Assembly: GCA_965220715.1 (NCBI GenBank)
Contig: OZ244843.1
Span: 3,906,001-3,970,000 of the forward strand
DNA: 64,000 nt
Direction: 5' to 3'
Source of the DNA: Bin5 sp965220715
GTDB lineage: Bacteria; Chloroflexota; Anaerolineae; Caldilineales; Caldilineaceae
This document shows positions 17,748 through 27,121 of the stretch, one piece after another. The notes under the pieces are model-generated. The model did no database searches, was not told where the DNA came from, and worked only from the letters and a program-made list of their open reading frames with translations. Numbering within the stretch: the stretch's first letter is position 1; every line of letters begins with the position of its first letter. The position numbers were made by a program, and so were the translations under genes.

Positions 17748-19136
17748 ATGGACAGCAAACCCAATGTAATCGTATGTATCTGCGACCAGCTGCGGGCGTT
17801 TGAAGTCGGCTGCTACGGAAATGCGGTTGTCCGAACACCCCATATCGACCGGCTGGCCGCCGCAGGCGTGCGATTCCAGCACGCCGTGTCAACTAACCCC
17901 GTATGTATGCCGGCGCGTTCTTCACTGATTTCAGGCCAATACTCTCGTACCTGCATGGGCGCGCTCAGTAACGCCACCGCGCCTGACGAACACGGCAGGC
18001 CAATCGTGGCCTCGTGGCCGCTTCACGAGCGAGTCCACCTGCCCGACCCAACCGTCGCCGAACAGTTCAAGACCGCCGGTTACGATACAGCGCTGATCGG
18101 CAAATGGCACATTCATACTGCCCCCGAGCTGGTGGGTTTCGACTACACGCTGCACCCCAGAGTAAATCACCGGCACACCGGCCAGGACTTCGTTGAGAAC
18201 GGCGGGCACCCACAGTTGGTGGACGGTTTCAGCGTGGATTACGAGATCGAAAAAGTCCTCTCCTATCTGGCCGCTGACCGTGACAACCCGTTCTTTCTCT
18301 ATTACAGTATCTCCCCGCCCCACATGCCGCTGGCCGACGCGCCAAGCGAGTACTTGACCATGTACGATCCGGAGGAAGTGCCGCTCAGGCCGAATGTGTT
18401 CCTGGACGGCCAGATGGCGTACGACGAAGACTGGTTCAAAGTGTACCTATGGGACTTTCTCTACTATTCCCTGAAGCTACCGCATACGCTGGATCTTCCC
18501 GAAGGCTTTGATCTTCGAGCCATGACCGCCCTGTACTATGGACTAACGACCTGGGTCGACGACATGATGGGACGGCTGATGGCCGGACTGCGCGCGAACG
18601 GCCTGCTCGACAATACAATCGTCGTCTTTACTTCCGACCATGGCGATAACCTGGGCAGCCATCACAGGTTCAACAAGGGGCTGCTGATTGAGGAGTCGAT
18701 TCGTATTCCAGTGATCTTTCACGCGCCCTGGCTGTGGGAAGCAGGTGTCAACAGTTCGCAGGTGGCGCAGCTTATCGACATCATGCCAACTGTGCTGGAA
18801 GCCGGCGGATGCGCCGTACCCGCCCATGTACAGGGACGCGACCTCACACCGATTCTGGCAGGGGAACGTCGGCAGTTGGAAGAAAACTGGGGCTTCATTG
18901 AGACCAGCGGGGGCGAGGTCGGAATCAGAACGCCCACCCACCTCTTTGGGCGGCAAGCTCTCGGCAAAGAGGGGAGTTCAGAGCAGGAGCCTACCTCCTT
19001 CTACGACCTGCGAGACGACCTCTACGAGATGAACAACCTCGCTGGGACTGGCCAACAGACCAATACAGAGGCCGAACTCGACGACCTGCTCACTGTGTGG
19101 GACAAGAGCACACCATGGATGAATCAGACCAAGTGA
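17748..19136 (+). CDS. Sulfatase (type I, formylglycine-dependent)
   Basis: 462 residues. It begins with the alkaline-phosphatase-superfamily strand PNVIVCICDQLR (metal Asp13) and the maturation signature CMPARSSLISG, with Cys53 to be converted to formylglycine. Further metal-site motifs are HIDRLAAAG, GKWHIH and FTSDHGDNLGSH. Type I sulfatases remove sulfate esters from sugars, glycans or small molecules. No signal peptide is visible, so the enzyme seems cytoplasmic. No formylglycine-generating enzyme gene is in the window. Genes on either side deal with polysaccharides and glycosides, which suits a sulfated-glycan substrate, although choline-sulfatase-like roles are possible. Confidence 0.9.
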   Translation: MDSKPNVIVCICDQLRAFEVGCYGNAVVRTPHIDRLAAAGVRFQHAVSTNPVCMPARSSLISGQYSRTCMGALSNATAPDEHGRPIVASWPLHERVHLPDPTVAEQFKTAGYDTALIGKWHIHTAPELVGFDYTLHPRVNHRHTGQDFVENGGHPQLVDGFSVDYEIEKVLSYLAADRDNPFFLYYSISPPHMPLADAPSEYLTMYDPEEVPLRPNVFLDGQMAYDEDWFKVYLWDFLYYSLKLPHTLDLPEGFDLRAMTALYYGLTTWVDDMMGRLMAGLRANGLLDNTIVVFTSDHGDNLGSHHRFNKGLLIEESIRIPVIFHAPWLWEAGVNSSQVAQLIDIMPTVLEAGGCAVPAHVQGRDLTPILAGERRQLEENWGFIETSGGEVGIRTPTHLFGRQALGKEGSSEQEPTSFYDLRDDLYEMNNLAGTGQQTNTEAELDDLLTVWDKSTPWMNQTK

Positions 19137-19303
19137 CTCGTCCAACTGTTGAAAAGAGGAAGGTCAGTCTTTGGAAACGTGGAGTTCACTTCGATCGCGC
19201 GACGCTCAGGCTGTGGACGGGAGCTCAGGATTCTGAAGCCAAGTTCATAAGGCCGAGGCCTCGCTTCCACCGAGGGGAAAAAGGCAGCGGTCGTCGAAAC
19301 GGC

Positions 19304-21973
19304 TCACCCCTCCCGGTCAATCCTCATGCAGACCCTCAGATCCCGCTCGGCAGTGACCTGAATCTCCTGAGGTAAAGTAATCGTCACCCGATCGGCCTGC
19401 CTCGCTGTACTGGCAAGGATAAATTCGCCACCCAGCTCAACTTCGACCGTTTCAACCGCTGCGCCCGGCGGCCGCGCGTATGCCATCTCCCGTACGGTCA
19501 ACTCACCGCCCAGTACTTCCCAGCGTATGTTCTGCTCACTCTCGCCAATCCTCTGTTGAACCGTGCCCCAGCCGGAACCTGCGGTCCAGATGCATGTGAA
19601 GGCCTGCGGCCTCCAGCGCGGCGCCAACTCGAGCCGGCCTGAGACGGCTGCGTGGCGAAACCCGCTCAGCGCCGGGATCGCTGCCCAACTCGCGAGGGCG
19701 CGAGCGTAGTGATGACCGGCCTCATGTTCGTTCCACGGGTTGCGCCGCTGCCCGTCGAACCGCCGACGAATCGCGTCAATGACCTCGAGCCCCTCGTCGA
19801 TCATCCCTTCGAAAATCATGTGGATGGCGGCCTGGTATTCGAAGCCTGTCATAATTTCGCCCCAATAGGGAAAAGGCACACGCGGCCTTTCGCCGCGGGG
19901 CCAGCTCGCCATCAGCAGACCTCCCTCGTCGCTCAGAGCGTAGGTGCGCATGTTGTTCCAGTGACTATGGAGGTCGCGGCGAAAGTTGTGGCGGTACAAT
20001 GACTGCAGCGCACTCCTGATATTCTCCCGCGACAGAAGGTAGCCGAGCCCAGATACGTGCGCCATATATTGCCCTACCAGTTGGTCGATCAGACAACCGC
20101 TGCCCATCTGAAACTCTGGGTCGGCCAGATCAGTCTCTCCCATGCCAGCTCGCAATGCCGGCAGCGTATCCTCCAGGCTGGCGGGCGTGCGGACCTGTTG
20201 GACGTAGTACTCGCCATTGAAGAGATTGGCATCGACCCAGGCAGACCCGCGGCGAAACAGAGCGCGACAGTCATCGGCAAACTCGTTGTCGGCCACCGCC
20301 TGCGCCATCTCCGCGGCCGCCCGCAACGCGCCCAGGTACCAGACGCCGGACAGCGGATTGGGGCCGAAAAACTCGATGTCGAATGTGTTATGCTGCACTC
20401 CCTCCATAACGCCGTCCCTGTCCGCGTCCCAGCCGCCGGGCAGCCAGGCGTAGCTGACCAGCGAGCGGATAGTCGGCCACTGCCGCGCGAGCCACTCGCC
20501 GTCACCTGAGAGCTGCCACTCACGGTAACACTTCATCACAACGCCCATTTGACCGTCGGCAGCGGCGTACTTCCACGGCTCACCGCCCAAGGGCAGGTGC
20601 AGACGAAAACAGTTCATACCGTTGGACAGAGTCCCCTCCTCCAGCTCCGAATCGCGCATGGAGCGGGCCAGCGCAGGAAAGACGAAGGCCGTAGCCTGCT
20701 CATAGTTCCAGACGTGCGTGCATGAGCCGAAGCAGCTGCCTCGGCTGTCCTCGGTCCCCTCAAAGGCGAAGAAACGGCCGTCGGCGGTTCGAAAGCAGGT
20801 CTGGCTGCGCAGGGTGGAGAGGTTGTTAAGCGCAGCCTCTTTCACAGTCTGGGGGAGACTTGCGGCGACCATGGCGCGTGAAAAGGTCAAAGAGTCCGCC
20901 TCCAGCGAATCAAGTTGCGGCGCCACCTGCACGGCAACGTCCCACGCGTCGGCGTACTGTGTTGCATAGTAGTTGCCCACCCAGCCGCCTTCCGCGTCAA
21001 GCGTGTCCCAGCCGCATCCGGCCGCAGTGCGGTGGGGAAAGTGCCAGCAGATGAGAAAAGTGAGGGTGGCGCTGCTCCGAGGCGGTACGGTGGCGCCAAC
21101 GGCGAGCGAACCAACCTGTCCCTGCCCCTCCGGACTGGGCGAAGACTCCATCGGGTCATCGAGGCGGCCGTCTACCGTAAAGTCGTCCCAGAAGCTGAGA
21201 ATGTTCCGGTTCCAGTGGTTTGAACGCCAGCTGCGCCGCCAGGTTGCCTCTCCGCTGAGAGCAACGATTGCCATCGTGCCGTCCTGCGGCGTACGTGGCG
21301 CCACGAATTGCGAGCGCATGAGCAGACCTTGCAGCGGCACTCCCTCAGTCGTGGCCTGGCGAAGCTCATTGACATTGCCGCCCAGAAGCTGGCCCGGCTC
21401 CGCCGGCTTGCTACTCCACTGACCCCTACGCTTGCTGGAATCGCAACCGATAAAGTTGTAGAGACTGCCTGCCACCGAGGCCTGAACCGGCTCGTCGGTC
21501 GGATTCACGAGACGATAGCGCAGGATGGCTACGGGCAGTCCGGAGCGATCGATATCCAGGGGAATCAGGGGGTTGAAAGCCTCCAGATGAACGGTCAACG
21601 GAACGTCCGGGTCGCTGAGCGTGTAACGGGCGAAGGGATAACAGGCGTCGAGTGCCACGTTGCGCATGCGCGGCAAGCCGGCAAGCGGGACGCCGGCCCC
21701 GAATCCGCCGCCGCGGTATGGTGGCTGGAGCGCGCCCTCCAGGATGCGCGTCACCGCGTGCTCGCCGGGCGACTGCGCCCGCAGGGCAAAAAAGGTGTAA
21801 GGGGGATTGCAACCTTTGTCTGGAGAGTTGAAGAGTTCAAAATCGCGAAAATCGGCGCGGCCGCCCAGACAGAAACTCCCCGTGCCGATGCCTCCAAGGG
21901 GAAAGGCGATCTCTTGCAGGTTCGGCCCTTCGTAGCGGGTCAAAGCGGGCCAGTTTGACGATTCGTATGGCAT
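19304..21973 (-). CDS. GH116 family glycosidase (GBA2-type glucosylceramidase-like)
   Basis: 889 residues. The N-terminal domain opens with the GH116 signature IAFPLGGIGTGSFCLGG (22-38) and GRADFRDFELFN. The C-terminal (alpha/alpha)6 catalytic domain has CTHVWNYEQATAF (418-430), the acidic segment VMEGVQHNTFDIEFFGPN (522-539) and CLIDQLVGQY (627-636), where D630 is the probable acid/base; the nucleophile lies in the 522-536 segment but I cannot fix which Glu. GH116 enzymes hydrolyse beta-glucosides or beta-xylosides, GBA2 acting on glucosylceramide. No signal peptide. It is the last gene of the transporter operon, starting eight bases after the sialidase-like gene. Confidence 0.85.
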   Translation of the reverse strand: MPYESSNWPALTRYEGPNLQEIAFPLGGIGTGSFCLGGRADFRDFELFNSPDKGCNPPYTFFALRAQSPGEHAVTRILEGALQPPYRGGGFGAGVPLAGLPRMRNVALDACYPFARYTLSDPDVPLTVHLEAFNPLIPLDIDRSGLPVAILRYRLVNPTDEPVQASVAGSLYNFIGCDSSKRRGQWSSKPAEPGQLLGGNVNELRQATTEGVPLQGLLMRSQFVAPRTPQDGTMAIVALSGEATWRRSWRSNHWNRNILSFWDDFTVDGRLDDPMESSPSPEGQGQVGSLAVGATVPPRSSATLTFLICWHFPHRTAAGCGWDTLDAEGGWVGNYYATQYADAWDVAVQVAPQLDSLEADSLTFSRAMVAASLPQTVKEAALNNLSTLRSQTCFRTADGRFFAFEGTEDSRGSCFGSCTHVWNYEQATAFVFPALARSMRDSELEEGTLSNGMNCFRLHLPLGGEPWKYAAADGQMGVVMKCYREWQLSGDGEWLARQWPTIRSLVSYAWLPGGWDADRDGVMEGVQHNTFDIEFFGPNPLSGVWYLGALRAAAEMAQAVADNEFADDCRALFRRGSAWVDANLFNGEYYVQQVRTPASLEDTLPALRAGMGETDLADPEFQMGSGCLIDQLVGQYMAHVSGLGYLLSRENIRSALQSLYRHNFRRDLHSHWNNMRTYALSDEGGLLMASWPRGERPRVPFPYWGEIMTGFEYQAAIHMIFEGMIDEGLEVIDAIRRRFDGQRRNPWNEHEAGHHYARALASWAAIPALSGFRHAAVSGRLELAPRWRPQAFTCIWTAGSGWGTVQQRIGESEQNIRWEVLGGELTVREMAYARPPGAAVETVEVELGGEFILASTARQADRVTITLPQEIQVTAERDLRVCMRIDREG

Positions 21974-21981
21974 GGTACCGG

Positions 21982-23199
21982 TCAGAGATTCAGGAAGTTG
22001 CGGAAATTTGTGAGGCGGTGGAAGGTGATGCGGTTGGCATCGTGGTAATCGGCCGCGCCGCCATAGGCCGTGCGCAGGACATAGATGATGTCATCACCAT
22101 CGAACTGCCAGTCGGGGTACTGGAAGGCTACCTGCTCGATCGACTCCTCCCACGAGAGCGCCGAATCATCTTCGATAAGCGTCTTGCACAGTTCCCATTG
22201 AATCAGATCGACAGAGGTGAAAAGCGACAGCACATTGCGTTGGTTCGGATAGCGGGGATCGGTATTGTTATTGCACACCATGCAAAAAGTGCCTGTCTCG
22301 GGATCTCGACGGATGTTGAACTTGGTCATCCCACCAGGCAAGTCGATAAAGTCGCTGGCCGGGTCGAACGAAACACGGCGGCCTTCATCGTGAATGCGGA
22401 TGATAGCGGCCTTATCCACGACCGGGTCCGTGTTGACCCGGATGATATTCCACAGCTCACCAGCGGGCGTCTCTACCACGTTGCCCTCCAGCCAGCCCGG
22501 CTTGACGGGAGGGTTCTCCCAGCTGCTGGAATAGGCGGCATCGTAGGGTAGCTTGTTACTCATGCGCCAGCTGGCGGGGTCTAACAGGTCGGAGTCGGCG
22601 GCCGCTGAGATCACAAACGCCTGCATTCTTCGGATCGAGGAATCGGCGTGGATGCCGGCCCAGTCCTTTGGCGCACAATCCTCAAATGCCCGGTAGATCC
22701 TGTCGCCGCTCTCCAGTACCGGCATAACGGAACTGTGGTAATTTGGCGGATCCTCGCCAGCACCTCCCTGAAACAACCTTCCCGCGCAGACGCGCTGGGC
22801 CGAAGTTCTCAACGCCTCCTCGGCCGAACCAACTATTTTGGCGGGGTCACGTCCCTCCGGAGCCAAACGAGACCAGGTGTTGCCGCTGTCATCGCTGCGG
22901 CGAATGCAGATCGAGCCGAAGCGACGGTCCATGCCGAGCAGATAGACGGCACCTCGGTGTTTGAAGAGATTGGCCGCGAAACAATGGTTGATATGGGTCA
23001 GAATCGACCAGCTCTTACCCTGATCGCGCGAGCGGTAGAGGCTTGTCAGACACTCCTGGTCCTCGATGCTGCGGGCAGATCCGGGCCCGTGATAGTTGAG
23101 CGAGACCAGCAAATCGCCACTTTCGAGACGCACGATACTGGGGTCGTGCAAGTAGACATTGGTGGCAGGGTCCTGAAACGCGATCTGGGTAAGCTGCAT
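21982..23199 (-). CDS. Sialidase-fold (BNR) protein in transporter operon
   Basis: 405 residues from the ATG at 23199, preferred over a GTG at 23226 because GGGAGAG sits upstream and the shorter form starts four bases after the permease stop. Two clear Asp boxes (SRDQGKSW, SDDSGNTW) and the opening LHDPSIVRLESGDLLVSLNYHG match exo-sialidase-like propellers; an early Arg within IVRLESGD is positioned like the first sialidase arginine. No signal peptide is seen, so it would act inside the cell on imported material. Whether it hydrolyses sialic acid or another glycoside is unknown. It is tightly packed between the permease and the GH116 gene. Confidence 0.72.
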   Translation of the reverse strand: MQLTQIAFQDPATNVYLHDPSIVRLESGDLLVSLNYHGPGSARSIEDQECLTSLYRSRDQGKSWSILTHINHCFAANLFKHRGAVYLLGMDRRFGSICIRRSDDSGNTWSRLAPEGRDPAKIVGSAEEALRTSAQRVCAGRLFQGGAGEDPPNYHSSVMPVLESGDRIYRAFEDCAPKDWAGIHADSSIRRMQAFVISAAADSDLLDPASWRMSNKLPYDAAYSSSWENPPVKPGWLEGNVVETPAGELWNIIRVNTDPVVDKAAIIRIHDEGRRVSFDPASDFIDLPGGMTKFNIRRDPETGTFCMVCNNNTDPRYPNQRNVLSLFTSVDLIQWELCKTLIEDDSALSWEESIEQVAFQYPDWQFDGDDIIYVLRTAYGGAADYHDANRITFHRLTNFRNFLNL

Positions 23200-23203
23200 T
23201 CTT

Positions 23204-24217
23204 TCACTCTCCCTGTGACCCCGCACGACCGGCGGCTATACGCGGGTTAAGCGCGTCGTTGAGCCCGTCGCCCAGGTAGTTGACGGCGAGAGCCGAAATG
23301 GCAAGGGCAATCGCGGGCATCGCCAACAGCCACGGTTCGTAGCGCCAATCCATCAGGCTGTCGTTGATCATCGCGCCCCAGCTGGCGGCCGGCGGTTGGA
23401 TGCCGATCCCAAGGTAGCTGAGAGATGCCTCCATTACCATCGCGCCGGAAAAGCCAAAGGTCGCTGCTACGATCACCGGACCCAGAGCATTGGGAACGAC
23501 ATGGCGAAAGAGGATACGCGCGAAGGGCACGCCGCTGGAGCGTGCGGCAGTGACATACTCTCGATGGCGCAGCGAGAGGATCTGCCCGCGAATCAGACGC
23601 GCATAACCGGGGAAGGAGACGATGGCCAGGGCGCCCAAAACAATCAGGTAGTCGAGAAACGTTGTACTCCTGAAAAAAGCCCAATCCGTCTGTTCGTAGA
23701 TATTCTCGAACCAGATGGCTACGGGCTTCTTGATGGCCGTGTTGACCAGCAGCGCGAGCATGATCGATGGCACCGACATGACGACGTCTGTCAGGCGCAT
23801 GATGAGCCAGTCGGCCATGCCGCCAGCGAATGCCGCCACGCTGCCGAGAACGATGCCCACGCCCAGGCTGATGGTAGTGACGAAGATGGCGACCGTTGTT
23901 GCCGTGCGCGCCCCCCACAGGATGCGGCTCAGCACATCGCGCCCCAACTGGTCCGTGCCCAGCCAATGGTCGGCGCTCGGCGGTTCGCTGATAAGCTTGA
24001 GATTCTGTTCCATGAACGGGTAGGGCGCGATGGCTGGGCCGAAAATCGCCAATACGAACAGGACTGACAATACGAAGATGCCGACCAGTGAAAGGCGGTT
24101 GCGCACAAGGCGGCGGCCGGCATCGCGCCACAATCCTCGACTTGCCGCCATCTGATCGCGGGCATCGCTCTGCCCTTGCGCGCTATGGCTGAGGTCGAGT
24201 TTCCGATTCCGGCTCAT
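23204..24217 (-). CDS. ABC transporter permease, DppC/OppC type
   Basis: 337 residues. About 45 cytoplasmic residues precede the first membrane helix (LVGIFVLSVLFVLAIFGPAIA); the PSADHWLGTDQLGRDVLSRILWGAR segment is diagnostic of OppC/DppC permeases, and the EAA loop near VTAARSSGVPFARILFRHVVPNALGP contacts the ATPase. About six helices. Its ATG overlaps the stop of the DppB-like gene by one base (TGATG), showing translational coupling. Partners here are a binding protein and DppB; the DppD/DppF ATPases are absent from the window and must be encoded elsewhere. Confidence 0.92.
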   Translation of the reverse strand: MSRNRKLDLSHSAQGQSDARDQMAASRGLWRDAGRRLVRNRLSLVGIFVLSVLFVLAIFGPAIAPYPFMEQNLKLISEPPSADHWLGTDQLGRDVLSRILWGARTATTVAIFVTTISLGVGIVLGSVAAFAGGMADWLIMRLTDVVMSVPSIMLALLVNTAIKKPVAIWFENIYEQTDWAFFRSTTFLDYLIVLGALAIVSFPGYARLIRGQILSLRHREYVTAARSSGVPFARILFRHVVPNALGPVIVAATFGFSGAMVMEASLSYLGIGIQPPAASWGAMINDSLMDWRYEPWLLAMPAIALAISALAVNYLGDGLNDALNPRIAAGRAGSQGE

Positions 24218-25170
24218 CAGCGCCCTTCCCTTTCCGTGTAGGTCACGCGTGGATCCAGGAAGGGATAGATCAGATCGACCACCAGATTGGCGGCTATCAC
24301 GAGTAAGGCACTAAACACGGTGGTGCCGAGGATGACGGGGAAATCCAGGCGCTGAATGGCGCTGACGACCAGATTTCCGAAGCCGGGTATGTTGAAGATA
24401 CGGTCAAGATACACAGAACCAGTGATGAGTCCGTTGACGATCAGACCGAGTGAGGTAACGACCGGGATGAGGGCGTTGCGCAAAACATGGCGGGTGATGA
24501 TCAACAATGTAGTAAGTCCCTTGGAGCGGGCGGTACGCACATAATCTTCCTGCAAGACTTCCAGTACCCCTGTTCGCGTCTGGCGGATGACATCGGCCAA
24601 CGGGTAGGCGGCCAGCAAGATGACCGGCAGGACAACGGCGGGCGTGGCGATGCCTTTCCAGCCGGCGGGAACGTCCATTATTTTGATCTGAAGGACAAAC
24701 AGAATCAGCAGAAGAGGCGCCAACACAAAGACAGGCACCGAGCGCACGACGAGGGACAGACTGACGATCAGATAGTCCAACCAGGTGTTGTGGCGAAGGG
24801 CAGCGAGGACGCCCAGAGGAATGCCCAGCAAGGCCAGGAACACCGCGGCCAAAAGCCCCATTTGCAGCGAGATCGGCAGCGAGCTGGCGAGCAGGCGGTT
24901 GACCGAAACCTTCGACGCTATCGAGCGGCCGAGGTCGCCGCGAACGGTGCGGCCCATGTAGTCCAGATATTGCTCCCAGTAGGGCCGGTCGAGGCCCAGG
25001 TTGCGTCTCATGCGGGCCAGGTCCTCCGGCCTGAGACGGTAGAGGTCCTCGCCATAAATGATCATGATTGGATCGCCGGGCGCGTAGTAACCCAGGGTGA
25101 AGGTGATCAGCAGCACCACCAGCACAACCGGTATCACGACCGCGAGACGCGAAACAAGGTAGCGGACCAC
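24217..25170 (-). CDS. ABC transporter permease, DppB/OppB type
   Basis: 317 residues with six membrane helices and the OppB/DppB layout: an N-terminal helix (LAVVIPVVLVVLLITFTLGYYAPGDP), the long periplasmic loop with RMRRNLGLDRPYWEQYL and GDLGRSI, and the EAA loop YVRTARSKGLTTLLIITRHVLRNALIP. It pairs with the DppC-type permease downstream (TGATG overlap) to import peptides or oligosaccharides supplied by the binding protein encoded 113 bases upstream. Family members linked to glycosidases often carry oligosaccharides, in keeping with the sialidase-like and GH116 genes in this operon (inference). Confidence 0.92.
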   Translation of the reverse strand: MVRYLVSRLAVVIPVVLVVLLITFTLGYYAPGDPIMIIYGEDLYRLRPEDLARMRRNLGLDRPYWEQYLDYMGRTVRGDLGRSIASKVSVNRLLASSLPISLQMGLLAAVFLALLGIPLGVLAALRHNTWLDYLIVSLSLVVRSVPVFVLAPLLLILFVLQIKIMDVPAGWKGIATPAVVLPVILLAAYPLADVIRQTRTGVLEVLQEDYVRTARSKGLTTLLIITRHVLRNALIPVVTSLGLIVNGLITGSVYLDRIFNIPGFGNLVVSAIQRLDFPVILGTTVFSALLVIAANLVVDLIYPFLDPRVTYTEREGR

Positions 25171-25240
25171 TATACTTTCCGACTCCTGAGCGAGGAAGTT
25201 GAGCGATGCGGAGTACTGCGCTTCTACTCAAGTCGCGCGG

Positions 25241-25269
25241 GTCAGGGCAGACGGGCAATCTGCCCTGAC
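25241..25269 (-). promoter_or_regulatory. Stable hairpin between binding-protein and permease genes
   Basis: GTCAGGGCAGA (25241-25251) and TCTGCCCTGAC (25259-25269) form a perfect 11-bp stem with a seven-base loop, just after the binding-protein stop (25284). No T-run follows on the minus strand, so it is more likely a partial attenuator or an mRNA-stabilising structure that raises binding-protein over permease expression, as in maltose-type operons. Confidence 0.55.
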
Positions 25270-25283
25270 CGGACGATTAGTCG

Positions 25284-26951
25284 TCACTTCTCGATAGTCA
25301 TCATCGGTTCGACCCAAGGGAGAAAGTAGTAAGCAGGCCCGATGAAGACGTTCTTCGCCCAGGGTTGCGCCACGGCGACATCGCGTGCCAGCTCGACAGG
25401 ACGGTGGTTGGTATAGAGGGGAATGAGCATGGCATCAGCCAGGAATACATCCTCGGCCTCGCGAATCGTTGGACAGAACTCGGGATCTTCACGGCTCATG
25501 GCCAGAGCCTTCTCGATAAGCTCGTCCACTCGTTCGTTCTTGTAGCCGCCCATGAAATGCGAGGCCGCGGGGCTATTCGAGTGGAACGTGTTCCTGGCCA
25601 ACACGGCGGGATCAGCGGGACTCGCGCCGGTGCTCTGGCGTTCGATAGCGATCAGTCTCTCTTCATCACCATAGCCCGAAGGCTGCTCCTTGATCTCCAC
25701 GTCGGTGATGCCCAAATGAACCCGCCATGCTTCCTGCATGATCTGCAAACTCTTGATGTTTACAGGGTCGGTGCCGTTGGGCGTCATGCGAATCTTGGGG
25801 ACTTGGTCCCCGGTCTTGTACCTGGACTTGGCCAGGTACTCCTTGGCCAGATCGACATTGAACTCGGTGTAGCCGGCCGTGGCCGGGTCATGACACTGGA
25901 AGCCCTCTACGAGTCCTGGTGCAGGCCAGACCCATTTCGTCCCCTGTCCGGCCACTTCGACCATGGTCTCAAAGTCGATGGCGTGGAGGAGGGCTTTGCG
26001 CAGGTTGACGTCATCTACCGGTTCCACGTCGGCCTTGAATGAGGCGTAGGCAAAACTCGTCGTACGCACCGTGATCGTGTATCCCCCGATTCTCTCCATC
26101 GTTTCCTTGGCCACCTTGCGGTCGCCAAACCAACCTACGTCAATCTGGCCGTTCTCCATAGCAATGCCCATCGCCATCTGGTCCTGGAACGCTTGCATGA
26201 CGATCTTGGTGATCACGGGCTCGTCACCCCACCAGTTGGGGTTTGGGGAAAACACAGCCTGCAGACCAGTGGGATGGACCTCGGTAATCTGGTAGGGGCC
26301 GTTGACAAGCGGGTTCGGTTTCAAGAAGTAGTCGGGATCCCCTTCGGCATCCTCGACGTTGAAGACCCCGCAATACAGCTGACTCAGGGAAAAGTGGAGC
26401 AGGCGATCGGTGGCCACAAGATGTATTTCCAAGGTACTTTCGTCGGTCACAACCAGACCCTCAATCTCGTCGACCTCGCCATCGGCCGCTGCATCAAATC
26501 CCACGACCCCGTTAAGGAAAATACTGGCGAGCCCCCCTTCGACCCATGCGTTGGCCGGATCAGTCTGCCACTCCCAAGCTGCCTTGATTTGGCTGGCAGT
26601 CACAGGCGAGCCATCGGACCAGACGGCACGGGGGTCGATATGCAATGTGTAGAGCGTGGCGTCGTCATTGATTTCGTAGCTCGAGACGAGGTAGGGGGCC
26701 ACTGTACCGTCCGGGAGTGCCTTGAAGGGCATGGCGTACTGAAGCGCTCCAGTTACGACCCCAAACCCAACATCCATGGGGCCAAAATGCCGCGCGGCGC
26801 CGGAACCGGTCATTGCCAGATGCAAGGTCTGCTCGTCTGGTTCGGAAGCAGCCTCCTGCATGACCGGCTGTGGGACACAGGCGGCGACTGCCACGCCGGC
26901 CGCGCCCGCGGCCAAACCTCTGAGGAAAGTACGTCTTGAAATCCTGGTCAT
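25284..26951 (-). CDS. ABC transporter substrate-binding protein, family 5 (peptide/oligosaccharide)
   Basis: 555 residues from the ATG at 26951, set by AGGAG at good spacing; a frame extension to 26984 is unlikely. The N-terminus is a Tat-type lipoprotein signal: twin arginine SRRTFLRGLAAGAAG followed by lipobox VAAC. The mature chain has the family 5 layout (ALPDGTVAPYLVSSYEINDD, the DPRAVWSDGSPVTASQIKAAWEW segment, RKALLHAIDFETMV). It captures the ligand outside the membrane for the two permeases downstream. It is the first gene of the transporter operon unless the unknown gene at 27122-27907 is transcribed with it across a 170-base gap. Confidence 0.9.
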   Translation of the reverse strand: MTRISRRTFLRGLAAGAAGVAVAACVPQPVMQEAASEPDEQTLHLAMTGSGAARHFGPMDVGFGVVTGALQYAMPFKALPDGTVAPYLVSSYEINDDATLYTLHIDPRAVWSDGSPVTASQIKAAWEWQTDPANAWVEGGLASIFLNGVVGFDAAADGEVDEIEGLVVTDESTLEIHLVATDRLLHFSLSQLYCGVFNVEDAEGDPDYFLKPNPLVNGPYQITEVHPTGLQAVFSPNPNWWGDEPVITKIVMQAFQDQMAMGIAMENGQIDVGWFGDRKVAKETMERIGGYTITVRTTSFAYASFKADVEPVDDVNLRKALLHAIDFETMVEVAGQGTKWVWPAPGLVEGFQCHDPATAGYTEFNVDLAKEYLAKSRYKTGDQVPKIRMTPNGTDPVNIKSLQIMQEAWRVHLGITDVEIKEQPSGYGDEERLIAIERQSTGASPADPAVLARNTFHSNSPAASHFMGGYKNERVDELIEKALAMSREDPEFCPTIREAEDVFLADAMLIPLYTNHRPVELARDVAVAQPWAKNVFIGPAYYFLPWVEPMMTIEK

Positions 26952-27121
26952 TTTGAATTCTCCTGTGAAATATAATCGGGGCAAGACCCCTGTGAACCGT
27001 GGCTGCTGGAGAGTGCTGTCTGCTCACAACTTCCAGGAACTTTCTGCCGGCATACTATATCTAGCGGACACGTCATCTGATTCTGGTCTTGATTGCCTCC
27101 TTTCATGTGGAAGGACGCCAC

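Noticed and set aside
23247..24131. Long minus-strand frame (294 codons) in the permease region
   Set aside because: It shares the strand with the DppC-type permease but in another frame and is rich in Arg, His and Pro without membrane helices.
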